A DNA stretch of 64,000 bases from F1-120-MAGs118 sp013360535 (GTDB lineage Bacteria > Planctomycetota > UBA1135 > GCA-002686595). Made by a program: the position numbers and the translations under genes. The stretch is taken from the NCBI GenBank assembly GCA_026647215.1, contig JAPKHC010000001.1, positions 124,001-188,000 of the forward strand. The letters are read 5' to 3'. Shown in pieces: positions 10,587 through 19,512 of the stretch (position 1 is the stretch's first letter; each line of letters starts with the position of its first letter). The notes under the pieces were generated by a model that did not search any database, had not been told where the DNA came from, and saw only the letters and a list, made by a program, of their open reading frames with translations.

Positions 10587-11933
10587 TCAACCGGCCTCGG
10601 CCTGCGCCAGCTGGCGGATGCGCACCTTGAGCACGCGGCGGTCGCTGGAGTCGACGACCGTGAACTCCGCCGAGCCGCGCCGGAAGCTCTCGCCGCGCAC
10701 CGGGAAGCGGCCGAGCTCGGCCAGCACGAAGCCGCCGAGCGTCTCGAAGTCCGCCTCCTCGGGCAGGTCGAGGTCGACGCGCTCGTTGACCTCGCTGACG
10801 TGCAGGCCGGCGTCGAACTCCCAGGCGCCGTCGGCGAGCTGGCGCACGGGCTCCGGCGCGTCCTCGTCGTACTCGTCGGGCACCTCGCCGATCAGCTCGG
10901 TGACGACGTCGCCGATGGTGATGATGCCGGCCGTGCCGCCGTACTCGTCGACCACGATCGCGAGCTCGGTGCGCTGGCGGCGCATCTCGCCGAGCAGCTC
11001 GCGCACGCGCGTCGTCTCGGGCACGAGCATCGGCGCGTGCAGCACGGACTTGAACTCGGTCTGCTCGAGCGGCCCGGCCGCGATCGCCGCGACGATGTCG
11101 CGCGCGGTGATCGTGCCCATGATGCGGTCGATCGTGCCCTGATAGACCGGCAGGCGGCTGTGGCCGCTCTCGGCGAGGATCTTCGCCGCGGCCGGCAAGC
11201 CCTCGTCGAAGTCCGCCGCGACCACGCGCGTGCGCGGGGTCATCAGCGCCGCCGCGTCGACGTCGCGCAGCTCCATCACGTTGCCGATCATCTCCTTCTC
11301 CGACTCGTCGAGCCGTCCGGAGATCTCCGCGTCCTCGATCACCTCGCGCAGGCCGGCGACGATGCGCCGCGTCGACTCGGGGTCGTCGTGCAGGCCGAGC
11401 AGGCGCAACAGGCCGCGGCGCACCGCCTCGAGCAGGTGGGTGAGCGCCCCCAAGGGCCACTGGACCGTGCGGAAGAAGGGTAGCCAGCGGCGCACGATCC
11501 GGTCGCCGGAGTGCAGCGCGATGCTGCGCGGCAGGGCGTCGGTCAGGAACCACAGGGCCGGGATCGAGAGCGCGAGCCCCTGCAGCGAGGCCGACCACGT
11601 GATCGAGTTGCCACCGGCGACGAGGCGCACGATCGCGACGGCGTGGAGCAGGGCGAAGCCGGTCTCGAGCACGGCCGCACTGGTGGTCAGACGGTCGGAG
11701 CGGGCGAGCAGCTGCTCGAGCCGGGTCCGCTCCGGGCCCGGGGGCAGGGGCTCGAGCACACCTTCGGGCGTCGACTGGGCGATCGAGCGGCGGATCAGCG
11801 CCGCCAGCGTCGCCAGCAAGAGCGCGAGCACGGCGACGGCGCCCGCGACGGGGTCGAGCGGGCCGAACTCGGGCGCGGCGCTCGGGGAGCCGAGCGCAGG
11901 GACGAAGGCAGACGGGAGCGAGACTGGAGGCAT
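10587..11933 (-). CDS. CNNM/HlyC-CorC family membrane protein with CBS pair
   Basis: The 448-residue protein has an N-terminal membrane region (several hydrophobic segments in residues 20-150), a CBS pair at about 210-330 (SRLPVYQGTIDRIMGTI and VVDEYGGTAGIITIGDVV) and a C-terminal CorC_HlyC domain (about 360-440). Members are linked to Mg/Co efflux or resistance, not to haemolysis as the old name implies. The start is ATG 11933, chosen because upstream residues are non-conserved and arginine-rich. It is first in the operon with recO. Confidence 0.85.
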   Translation of the reverse strand: MPPVSLPSAFVPALGSPSAAPEFGPLDPVAGAVAVLALLLATLAALIRRSIAQSTPEGVLEPLPPGPERTRLEQLLARSDRLTTSAAVLETGFALLHAVAIVRLVAGGNSITWSASLQGLALSIPALWFLTDALPRSIALHSGDRIVRRWLPFFRTVQWPLGALTHLLEAVRRGLLRLLGLHDDPESTRRIVAGLREVIEDAEISGRLDESEKEMIGNVMELRDVDAAALMTPRTRVVAADFDEGLPAAAKILAESGHSRLPVYQGTIDRIMGTITARDIVAAIAAGPLEQTEFKSVLHAPMLVPETTRVRELLGEMRRQRTELAIVVDEYGGTAGIITIGDVVTELIGEVPDEYDEDAPEPVRQLADGAWEFDAGLHVSEVNERVDLDLPEEADFETLGGFVLAELGRFPVRGESFRRGSAEFTVVDSSDRRVLKVRIRQLAQAEAG

Positions 11934-12196
11934 GGGGAGCGGCCCGAGCGTCGGAATCGGCCGGACCCGGATCGGGCGGGAGTATAGGCCAGTCCGCCCG
12001 GCCCACGGCTCCCGGCCTTGGGGCAACTTGTGTCGCGGATCGTTACGAGTTCGGAACGCTCGGCCCTTCAGCGCGACCCTCCGGCGCGGCGTTCCGCGAA
12101 ATCGACGCATCGTAAATCTCTGTCAAGGATGAAGTTAGGTCCAAACTGGCGGTCGCGATCGCCACTCTGGCACAGACGGTGCTTTGGGGCCTCTCC
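11934..12196. other. Divergent intergenic region between CorC-like gene and sigma factor
   Basis: This 263-base region lies between two diverging genes and must hold promoters for both. The stretch at about 12110-12150 is less GC-rich than its surroundings (it includes CGTAAATCTCTGTCAAGG). I cannot assign a promoter box with confidence. Confidence 0.4.
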
Positions 12197-12970
12197 ATGG
12201 TCCTCTCCCTCGCCCCCTTGTGCCCCGACGTCGAGCGCGAGCTTGCCGCCCGCGGGCTCTACGAGACCTCCGACCTCGAGTCCCCCGACCGAGCCGACGC
12301 CGCCAGCGACCGGCTTGACACCGCCCTGATGACGCTCTTCCGCGACACCGGGCGCCGCGAGGTGTTCGACGCGCTCTACGAGAACGCCCGAACGGGCGTG
12401 TACGAGTGGCTGCGCTGGATGCTGCGTGAGCAGCAGGCGCGCCTCGACCCGCTCGACCTCCTGCAGGACACGTTCGTCAACGTGTACCGCTACGCCGCGA
12501 GCTTCCGGCCCGAGTCCGGGGCCGGGTTCCGCCGCTGGGTGCGTACGATCGCGGCCAACGTGGTCCGGCGCGCCCGCGCGGCCTCGCCGCGGCGCTGGGT
12601 GAGCGCGACGGCCGAGCTCGCGCCCGAGCTCGAGGACCGTCGGCCGGGGCCGGCGCTGCGCCTCGTCGAGGGCGAGGAGACCAGCGCCCTGCGCGCCGCC
12701 TGGGCCAACTTCCTCGTCCTGTACGCCGAAGGTTTCGCGCGCCTGTCGCCGCGCGACCGGCGGGCGCTCGAGCTGGTCGAGCTCGAGGGCCGCACCTACT
12801 CCGAAGCCGCGGCGGAGCTTGGCGTCGGCTCGTCGAACATGAAGATGATCATGCTGCGCGCCCGCCGGCGGCTCGCGGCGCACCTGCGCGGCGCGCTGGG
12901 GCTCGAGACGGAGGAAGCTGCGGGCGAGGTCGAGCTCGAGCCCGTGCGCGCGGCCCGGGTGAGCGCGTAG
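12197..12970 (+). CDS. ECF-type RNA polymerase sigma factor
   Basis: This 257-residue sigma-70 family protein has region 2 (YEWLRWMLREQQARLDPLDLLQDTFVNVYRY, about residues 65-95) and region 4 with the helix-turn-helix TYSEAAAELGVGSSNMKMIMLRARRRL (about 200-225). The N-terminal extension of about 40 residues and the acidic C-terminal tail are unlike minimal ECF factors. ATG 12197 is used; an in-frame GTG at 12179 would add six residues. No anti-sigma gene is adjacent. hutI begins 27 bases downstream, so the two may be co-transcribed. Confidence 0.88.
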   Translation: MVLSLAPLCPDVERELAARGLYETSDLESPDRADAASDRLDTALMTLFRDTGRREVFDALYENARTGVYEWLRWMLREQQARLDPLDLLQDTFVNVYRYAASFRPESGAGFRRWVRTIAANVVRRARAASPRRWVSATAELAPELEDRRPGPALRLVEGEETSALRAAWANFLVLYAEGFARLSPRDRRALELVELEGRTYSEAAAELGVGSSNMKMIMLRARRRLAAHLRGALGLETEEAAGEVELEPVRAARVSA

Positions 12971-12997
12971 CATGCGCGGGCGCCGCTCGCGCGCCCC

Positions 12998-14266
12998 ATG
13001 GATCTGGTTCCCGTCGACTTGCTCGTCCGCGGCGCCGCCGAACTGGCGACGCCACTGGGCTCGACTCCGCGCACCGGCCGCGAGCTGAAGGAGCTGCGTG
13101 TCGTGCCCAAGGGCGCGGTCGCGATCGACCGCGGCCTGATCGTCGCCTGCGGGCCCGAGGAGGAGCTCGCGCAGCGTTATGCGCCGCGCCAGACGCTCGA
13201 CGCCGCCGGGGGCACGCTCGTGCCCGGTTTCGTCGACGCGCACACGCATCCGGTGTTCGCGACGACGCGCGAGGACGAGTTCGAGCTGCGCACGCGCGGT
13301 GCGACCTACGCGGAGATCGCAGCGGCGGGCGGCGGGATCCTCTCGACGACGCGCGGGGTGCGCGCGGCGCCGCGCGAGCTGCTCGTGCAGCGCCTCGAGC
13401 GCCACCTCGACCGCTTCCTCGAGCTCGGGACGACGACCGTCGAGGCGAAGACGGGCTACGGCTTGTCGCTGGAAGCCGAGCTCAAGTGCCTCGAAGCGAT
13501 CGCCGAGGTGCGCGCGCGCCACGTGGTCGACCTCGTGCCGACCTTCCTCGGCGCGCACGATTTCCCCGAGGAATTCCGCGCCGACAAGGAGGCCTACGTG
13601 CGGCTGCTCGAGCGCGAGATGCTGCCGCGGGTCGCCGAGGGCAGGCTCGCGGAGTACTGCGACGTCTTCACCGAAGGCATCGCGTTCTCGCTCGCGCAGT
13701 CGCGGCGCATCCTCGGGGTCGCGCGCGAGCTCGGTCTCGGCCTGCGCTTGCACGTCGACCAGTTGACGCCGCTCGGCGGTGCGGAACTCGCGGCGGAACT
13801 GGGGGCGGCGAGCGCGGACCACCTCGAGCACGTCTCCGAGGCCGGCATCGACGCGCTGGCGGAGCGCGGCGTCGTCGCGGTGCTCTGCCCGGTCGTGCCG
13901 CTGTTCCTGCGGCAGGAACGCGAGGCTCCCGGGCGGCGGCTCGCCGACCGCGGCGTCGCGATCGCGATCTCGACCGACTTCAATCCGGGTTCCTGCTACC
14001 TGCAGAGCATGCCCGAGGTCATTTCCTGGGCCGCGCTGCGCTACCGGCTGAGCGCCGCCGAGTGCCTGACCGCCTCGACGCTCAACGCCGCCTGCTCGCT
14101 CGGCCGCGGGGCCGTGACGGGCTCGCTGGAGCCGGGAAAACGCGCGGATCTGGTCGTGCTCGACCTGCCCAACCACCGCCACCTCGCCTACGAGCTCGGC
14201 CGCAACCCTGTGCAGGCCGTCGTGCGTTCGGGGCAGGTCGTCTACCGGCGCAGCGCGAGTCGCTAG
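12998..14266 (+). CDS. hutI: Imidazolonepropionase
   Basis: Third step of histidine degradation: hydrolyses 4-imidazolone-5-propionate to N-formimino-glutamate. The 422-residue amidohydrolase has the zinc motif DAHTHPVF near residue 80, the KTGYGLS segment, the LHVDQL histidine, a DHLEH histidine and the STDFNPGS aspartate. Length is normal for the family. It is followed after 65 bases by ftcD, which uses its product. Histidase and urocanase genes are not in this window. Confidence 0.95.
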   Translation: MDLVPVDLLVRGAAELATPLGSTPRTGRELKELRVVPKGAVAIDRGLIVACGPEEELAQRYAPRQTLDAAGGTLVPGFVDAHTHPVFATTREDEFELRTRGATYAEIAAAGGGILSTTRGVRAAPRELLVQRLERHLDRFLELGTTTVEAKTGYGLSLEAELKCLEAIAEVRARHVVDLVPTFLGAHDFPEEFRADKEAYVRLLEREMLPRVAEGRLAEYCDVFTEGIAFSLAQSRRILGVARELGLGLRLHVDQLTPLGGAELAAELGAASADHLEHVSEAGIDALAERGVVAVLCPVVPLFLRQEREAPGRRLADRGVAIAISTDFNPGSCYLQSMPEVISWAALRYRLSAAECLTASTLNAACSLGRGAVTGSLEPGKRADLVVLDLPNHRHLAYELGRNPVQAVVRSGQVVYRRSASR

Positions 14267-14331
14267 GATCCTGCTTCCGCCGCGCGCCCTTCGCGTGGCT
14301 TTTTCCCCACAGCCTGCGGAGTCCAACGTCG

Positions 14332-15228
14332 ATGGGTCTGGTCGAGTGCGTTCCCAATTTCAGTGAAGGTCGCCGTCCCGAGGTGCTCGAGCCGATCCTC
14401 GACGCGATCCGTTCCGTCGCCGGCGTGCGCGTGATCGACCGCAGCAGCGACGCGAGCCACAACCGCTCGGTCGTGACGCTGGTCGGCGAGGGCAAGGCGG
14501 CGGCCGAGGCCGCGTTCCGCGCGATCGAGAAGGCGGCGCAGGCGATCGACCTGACGAAGCACGAGGGCGAGCATCCGCGCATCGGCGCGACCGACGTCGT
14601 GCCGTTCATTCCGCTCGAAGGTTCGAGCATGGACGAGTGCGTCGCGCTTGCGCACGCGCTCGGTGCCCGCGTCGGTCGCGAGCTCTCGATCCCCGTGTAC
14701 TTCTACGAGTCCGCTGCGCGCACGCCCGCGCGCCGCAACCTGCCGGACGTGCGCAACATCGGCTTCGAGAAGCTGCGCGAGGCGGTGGTGAACGATCCGA
14801 CGCGCGTGCCCGACGAGGGCCCGAAGAACGCGCTGCACCCGACCGCGGGAGCGACGGTGATCGGCGCGCGCCAGATCCTGATCGCCTACAACATCAACCT
14901 CGCCAGCGAGGACCTGGCACTCGCCAAGGCGATCGCGAAGAAGATCCGCGAGAAGGACGGCGGCTTGAAGGGCATCAAGGCCATGGGCTTCGCGATCGAC
15001 GCGCCCAAGTGCGCGCAGGTCTCGATGAACGTGTGCGACTACCGCTCGACGGGACTCGAGCGTGTGTACGCGGAAGTCGAGAAGCTCGCCGGCGAGGCGG
15101 GCGTGAAGATCCTCGAGAGCGAGCTCGTCGGGCTCGCGCCGAAGGCCGCGTTGCCCGAAGGACTTCCGCGGCGCATCCAGCTGCGTGGTTTCGATCCCAA
15201 GACGCAGATCATCGAGGCCTTGCTGTGA
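14332..15228 (+). CDS. ftcD: Glutamate formimidoyltransferase
   Basis: Transfers the formimino group from N-formimino-glutamate to tetrahydrofolate, releasing glutamate. The 298-residue protein matches the transferase domain alone: start GLVECVPNFSEGR, GEHPRIGATDVVPF in the middle, and a second domain with IAYNINLASEDLALAKAIAKKIRE. The cyclodeaminase domain of animal FTCD is absent. ATG 14332 is used. Its stop overlaps the start of the next gene (GTGA), tying a metabolic gene to a run of secreted proteins. Confidence 0.94.
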   Translation: MGLVECVPNFSEGRRPEVLEPILDAIRSVAGVRVIDRSSDASHNRSVVTLVGEGKAAAEAAFRAIEKAAQAIDLTKHEGEHPRIGATDVVPFIPLEGSSMDECVALAHALGARVGRELSIPVYFYESAARTPARRNLPDVRNIGFEKLREAVVNDPTRVPDEGPKNALHPTAGATVIGARQILIAYNINLASEDLALAKAIAKKIREKDGGLKGIKAMGFAIDAPKCAQVSMNVCDYRSTGLERVYAEVEKLAGEAGVKILESELVGLAPKAALPEGLPRRIQLRGFDPKTQIIEALL

Positions 15229-16376
15229 AGGCGCTCGTCGTCGTGCTGCTCGCGCTTCTCGCTGCCGCGCCGCTGGCGCTGTCGCAGGAGCGCAAGCCCG
15301 ACGACGCGCCGCTCGTGCGCTGCGTGCCGTGCAAGAACGAGGGGCGCTTGCCGTGCTCGAAGCACGACAAGGGCGAGATGCCGTTAGAGGACTCGGTGCT
15401 GTTCTGCTCGCACGTCGCCGAGTGCGCCGAATGCGGCGGCGCGGGCTGGCTCGACTGCACGGACTGCGAGAACCCGCGCTGGGACGGCGTGCTCGAGAAG
15501 AAGCGCGACCGCTCGAAGGCCTGCAAGGGTGCGAGCGACGAGATCGACGGCCAGATGAAGCGCAAGGTCGCGAAGGTCGTCACCGACCACTTCGTGCTCG
15601 TGTGGGAAGTCGAGTCGCTCAAGGTCGACAAGCGCGAGGTGAAGCAGCACGAGCTGATGCACCTCTACGCCGAGCGCCTCGAGACGCTCTTCAAGGACTA
15701 CTGCGACTCCTTCGGCACGACGTCCGCGGGCTTCAAGAGCCGTGGCCGCGTGTTCGTGTGGGGCAACCAGCGCGACCAGGAGCAGGGCTCGTCGCACTTC
15801 GTCGGCCAGACCAGCGCGCGCGGCACGAAGCTGATGGGCGGGACGATCGCGTTCTCGATGTGCGGCTCGAAGCAGTTCGTCAAGGACGACCCCACGCTGC
15901 ACCGCACGCTCGTGCACAACGTCGTGCACCTGCTGCTGTCGCACCAGGAACCTTCGCAGTGGGTCGGCAACATCAAGGGCGGCTGGGTCGACGAGGGCGT
16001 CGCGCACTGGTTCGAGGAGCGCTACTTCGGCCTGTGCGACAACTACTGCTACGAGGAGCAGAACTCCAACGTCGACTTCAAGGGCGGCAAGTGGAAGCCG
16101 GTCGTGCGCAAGATGGTCGCGGCCGGCGAGGTCGCGCCGGCGGCGGAAGTGATGCAGCTCAACACCGACGGGCTCAAGCTCGCGATGCACGCGCAGTCCT
16201 TCAGCTACTGCGACTACCTGTTCGCGCTCGACGCGAGGAAATTCCACCAGCTGTGCCGCGAGCTGCGCAAGAAGGTCGCCGCGCGCGACGCGTTCCAGAA
16301 GGTCTACGGGATCAACCTGCTGCAGTTCGACGAACAATGGCGCGCCTGGGTGCTCGCCACGTATCCAGTCCGATGA
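15225..16376 (+). CDS. Secreted DnaJ-type zinc-ribbon protein with rearranged metalloprotease motifs (paralogue 1)
   Basis: The 383-residue precursor has a signal peptide (cleavage near residues 19-21, ALALS-Q). A cysteine cluster at 33-81 follows (CVPC, then CAECGGAGWLDCTDC), resembling the DnaJ zinc ribbon. The rest has a peptidase-MA-like layout: WGNQRDQE, HNVVH at 231-235 and GWVDEG at 253-258. The expected HExxH glutamate is Asn232. A real HExxH (HELMH, 142-146) lies on an earlier helix. Activity is therefore uncertain. The GTG start overlaps ftcD. It is homologous to the gene at 19513. The function is unknown to me. Confidence 0.8.
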   Translation: MKALVVVLLALLAAAPLALSQERKPDDAPLVRCVPCKNEGRLPCSKHDKGEMPLEDSVLFCSHVAECAECGGAGWLDCTDCENPRWDGVLEKKRDRSKACKGASDEIDGQMKRKVAKVVTDHFVLVWEVESLKVDKREVKQHELMHLYAERLETLFKDYCDSFGTTSAGFKSRGRVFVWGNQRDQEQGSSHFVGQTSARGTKLMGGTIAFSMCGSKQFVKDDPTLHRTLVHNVVHLLLSHQEPSQWVGNIKGGWVDEGVAHWFEERYFGLCDNYCYEEQNSNVDFKGGKWKPVVRKMVAAGEVAPAAEVMQLNTDGLKLAMHAQSFSYCDYLFALDARKFHQLCRELRKKVAARDAFQKVYGINLLQFDEQWRAWVLATYPVR

Positions 16377-17773
16377 TGCACCACGCCCTCACCCTGCTCG
16401 TGGCGCTCGTCGCCGCGCAAGAGCCCGCGGAATCCGATCCCAAGGCGCTCGATCGCGCGGCTTGGGAGCAGCACGCGGCCTGCGTGCTGTCGGAACGCGA
16501 GCAGCGTTTCGTCGCGCACTACCTGCTCGCGGCGCCGGATGCGCAGGCGGAGGCGCGGGCCTCGCTCGAAGGCCTGCGGCCGCGTGGGGCGAGCGCCAGC
16601 TGGGCGCCCGGACTCGACGCGATGCGCCTCGTCGAGTCGCGCCTGAGCGGAGGAACGGGCGAGTTTCCCGACCTCGACGAGCTCGCGGGCGTGCTCGACC
16701 TCGTCGCGCTGCCCGGCGTGTTCGAGGCGCGCCACGACGGCCTCGGCGATCCACTGACGGTCCGCGTGCGGAGGCTGTACCGCTTCCAGCCGAAGGCCGA
16801 CTTCACGCTCTCGCTGCGCTGGCGCGCGAGCGACGGCAGCGAGCTGCCCGCGCGCACCGAACCGATCGGCGCCGGCGCCGTGACCGAGGACGGTTTCGAC
16901 ATGTACGTGCGTGCGCCGCTCTCCGGGCCGGGCCCGTGGCGCCTGTACGGCATCGTGACGCGACCCGACGCGGGCGAGGTCGGCTTCGCGGTGCCCGAGG
17001 TGCGCGTCGACGCGGTGCACGAGCTGCGCACGCGCGCGCGTGCGGCGCTCGAGCGGGAACTCGAAGGCCAGCCCGGCCATCGGCACCTGCGCGTGGCGCT
17101 CGATCGCCTGCTGCGCAGCGGCCGCCGGCTTTCGGCGTCGCTGGGCGCGAGCGAACTGCTCACCGGCATCGAGCGCTGGACGGAGACGGGCCCCGCCACC
17201 GGCCTTCCGGTGCCGCTCGAGCTCGGGCACGTCGATGCGCGCGGCGTCGAGCACTGGCTGTGGACCTACGGGCCGAAGGAAGAGCCGGTGCGCGCGGTCG
17301 CGATCCTCTCGCCGACGGCGGAAGCGGTCGACCACGTGTTCGCCGGCGATCTGGGGCGCACGTGGATCGACTTCGCTGAACGCACGCGCACGCAGCTCTT
17401 CGCGCTGCACCTCCCGTCGCTGCCCGCGGAAGTGCAGGCGACGATCACGCGCCTCAAGAGCTGGGTCGACGGTCGTCCGCTCGTGCTCGTCGCGCGCGGA
17501 GACGGGGGAGCGAAGCTGCCGCCGGTCGCCGAAGGTGCGCCGCTCCCGTACGAAGGCCTCGTGCTCGCGGGTCCGTTCGCCGCGCGCGCCGATGCGAGGA
17601 GCTTCGGTTCGTTGCCGCGCTTGTGCATCGGACCCGGTGCGGCAGCGCTGGGGAACGATGGCGTCGCGCGGGGCATCGAAGGCACGGGCCTCGTGCTGAT
17701 CGACGACCTGTCGCTCGCCAGGCAGACCGAGGACTGGCTCGCGGAAAGCGCGGCGGCTGGCAAGGCCAAGTGA
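16373..17773 (+). CDS. Secreted protein of unknown function
   Basis: This 466-residue protein begins with a short signal peptide (MMHHALTLLVALVAAQ). The N-terminal half is helical. Residues about 130-220 look like a beta-sandwich (VRRLYRFQPKADFTLSLRW). The C-terminal 200 residues read like an alpha/beta fold (VRAVAILSPTAEAVDHVF ... RPLVLVARGDGG). If this were a hydrolase, the nucleophile elbow GxSxG would be replaced by ARGDGG. I do not recognise a family. ATGA overlap with the preceding gene and GTGA overlap with the next place it inside one operon. Confidence 0.75.
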   Translation: MMHHALTLLVALVAAQEPAESDPKALDRAAWEQHAACVLSEREQRFVAHYLLAAPDAQAEARASLEGLRPRGASASWAPGLDAMRLVESRLSGGTGEFPDLDELAGVLDLVALPGVFEARHDGLGDPLTVRVRRLYRFQPKADFTLSLRWRASDGSELPARTEPIGAGAVTEDGFDMYVRAPLSGPGPWRLYGIVTRPDAGEVGFAVPEVRVDAVHELRTRARAALERELEGQPGHRHLRVALDRLLRSGRRLSASLGASELLTGIERWTETGPATGLPVPLELGHVDARGVEHWLWTYGPKEEPVRAVAILSPTAEAVDHVFAGDLGRTWIDFAERTRTQLFALHLPSLPAEVQATITRLKSWVDGRPLVLVARGDGGAKLPPVAEGAPLPYEGLVLAGPFAARADARSFGSLPRLCIGPGAAALGNDGVARGIEGTGLVLIDDLSLARQTEDWLAESAAAGKAK

Positions 17774-19458
17774 AGCGCCTCGCTCTCCTCGTCGCGCTGC
17801 TGGCGGTCGTCGCGCTGGCGCTGGGCGTCCGTCTCGTGCCGCAGGTCGGCGACGAACGCGCGCGCGGCGGCCTCTATTCGCGCCTCGACGACTCGGAGTC
17901 GGCCTATCGCCTGCGGCTGGTCGAGCTCGCGCTCGCGACCGAACACGCGCCTTCGAGCGACCGCTTCCTCGAGCCCAGCGGTCCGGCCGACATTCCGTGG
18001 CCGCCGCTCCTCCATGCGGGCATCGCCGTCGTCGCAGCGCACGCGCTCGGTGCGACCGACAGTGCGCCGGAGATCGCCGGGATCGACGAGAGCGTGCTCG
18101 AGCGCTTCGCGGCGGGCGTGGGGCCGACCTTGGGAGTGCTCGCGACGCTCGCGGCGGCGCTTCTTGCGCTGGCGACGGCGCCGCGGGAGCGACGGATCGT
18201 CGTCGTCGGGCTGGCGGCGCTGCTGTGGGCGTTGTCGCCGACCTCGATCGCTCGCGAGAGCGTCGGCGCGCTGCATTCCCATGGGCTCGTCGCGCTGCTC
18301 GCGTTCGTGCAGCTCGCCGCGCTCGCGATCGCGCTGCGTGCGGCGGAGCGCATCGACGTCACCGTCGGCGCGCTGAGCTGTGGCGTGGCCGCCGGCCTCG
18401 GCCAGCTCGCGGGCCCGGAGAGCTGGCCGGTCTCGGTGTCCGTCGCGGGCACGCTGGCCGCGCTCGCCGCGCGCAAGCCGAAGGCACAGGCGCGCGATGC
18501 ATGGCGCGTCGTGCTGCTCTACCTCGCGGCGGCGCTGGCGGTGATGTCGATCCCGCAGGCCGACGACGCGAGCGCCCGCTGGTTGCCCGACTTCGGGCGT
18601 GGACTCGACGGACTGGTGCGCACGTCCTTCGACACGCTCGTGCTGACCTGCGCCCTCGCGCTGCTCGCGGGCGTGAGCGCGTGGCCCGCTCGCCGCGACC
18701 CGCTGCGCGCGACGCTGCTCGGCGTGTTGTTCCTTTCGTTCGCGTGCGCGCTCTTCGACCGACGTTTTTTCGCGCCGCTGGCGGTGGCGAGCGTCGCGTC
18801 GCTCGCGCTCGCGCTGCAGCTCGAGTCGGCGCTGCTCCGCAGTCGCGCGCAGGCGCTCGTCGTCGCGCTCCTCGTCGGCTGCGGCGCCGCTGCGAGCTTG
18901 CGCGCGGCATTGCGCGACGAGCCCGAGCCCTCGCTCGCATCGGGTCTGCGCTGGCTGCGCGACCGTTCGTCCTCTCCGGGGGCCTTCAACCACCCCGATG
19001 CCGAGCAGTCCTGGCGCGTCGCGGCTCCGCCGGAGCTGTTCGGGTCCGTGGCGCTGCACGCGCGACGACCGGTGCTGGCGGCGAGCTACGACGGCGGGTC
19101 GACCGGCGACCTCGTGAGAGTGCGCGAGATCTTCGCGAGCCCCGACGCCGCGGCGCTCGCCCGCGCGCTCGCGTTGAACGACTGCCCGTACCTCGTGTTG
19201 ACTCCGCTGTGCGCCTTCGATGAGCGCCTCGGTCTCACGCCGGACTCCTTCGTCGCGCGCCTCGCGCTCGACGAGCCGGGTGAGCACTCCGGCGAGCTCG
19301 AGCGGGTCTTCGTTTCCGCCGAACGCATCACGCTCTCCGGGGGACGCCCCGGGGCCGAGTCCGGTGAGCCAGCCGGGCCCGCGCTCTCGATCTACCGCCG
19401 AATCGCGGGTTCGCCCGACCGTCGTGCGGGTCCGACGCTTTCACCGGCCTCGCGGTAG
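17770..19458 (+). CDS. Polytopic membrane protein, STT3/GT-C-like
   Basis: This 562-residue protein has about 10-12 hydrophobic segments over residues 1-380, then a soluble C-terminal domain. The first external loop has RLDDSESAYRLRLVELAL and later WPPLLHAG, which resemble the acidic motif and W-P element of STT3/PglB oligosaccharyltransferases and other GT-C enzymes. The C-terminal WWDYG motif of STT3 is missing; at its expected place I see HPDAEQSWRV followed by ARRPVLAASY. It is thus probably a divergent GT-C protein, not a proven oligosaccharyltransferase. GTG start at 17770 overlaps the previous stop. Confidence 0.65.
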   Translation: MKRLALLVALLAVVALALGVRLVPQVGDERARGGLYSRLDDSESAYRLRLVELALATEHAPSSDRFLEPSGPADIPWPPLLHAGIAVVAAHALGATDSAPEIAGIDESVLERFAAGVGPTLGVLATLAAALLALATAPRERRIVVVGLAALLWALSPTSIARESVGALHSHGLVALLAFVQLAALAIALRAAERIDVTVGALSCGVAAGLGQLAGPESWPVSVSVAGTLAALAARKPKAQARDAWRVVLLYLAAALAVMSIPQADDASARWLPDFGRGLDGLVRTSFDTLVLTCALALLAGVSAWPARRDPLRATLLGVLFLSFACALFDRRFFAPLAVASVASLALALQLESALLRSRAQALVVALLVGCGAAASLRAALRDEPEPSLASGLRWLRDRSSSPGAFNHPDAEQSWRVAAPPELFGSVALHARRPVLAASYDGGSTGDLVRVREIFASPDAAALARALALNDCPYLVLTPLCAFDERLGLTPDSFVARLALDEPGEHSGELERVFVSAERITLSGGRPGAESGEPAGPALSIYRRIAGSPDRRAGPTLSPASR

Positions 19459-19512
19459 CCCGCGCGCGCCCGACGCACCGCCAGCGCTACACTCTGGGGC
19501 GAGGCGCCTCCC

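Noticed and set aside
12197..12970. Pairing the ECF sigma factor with the anti-sigma-like protein at 62506
   Set aside because: They lie 50 kb apart, and the anti-sigma-like protein is coupled to the STAS/HATPase genes.
15225..16376. Calling the zinc-ribbon protein a DnaJ chaperone
   Set aside because: There is no J domain and the protein is exported; only the cysteine cluster is similar.
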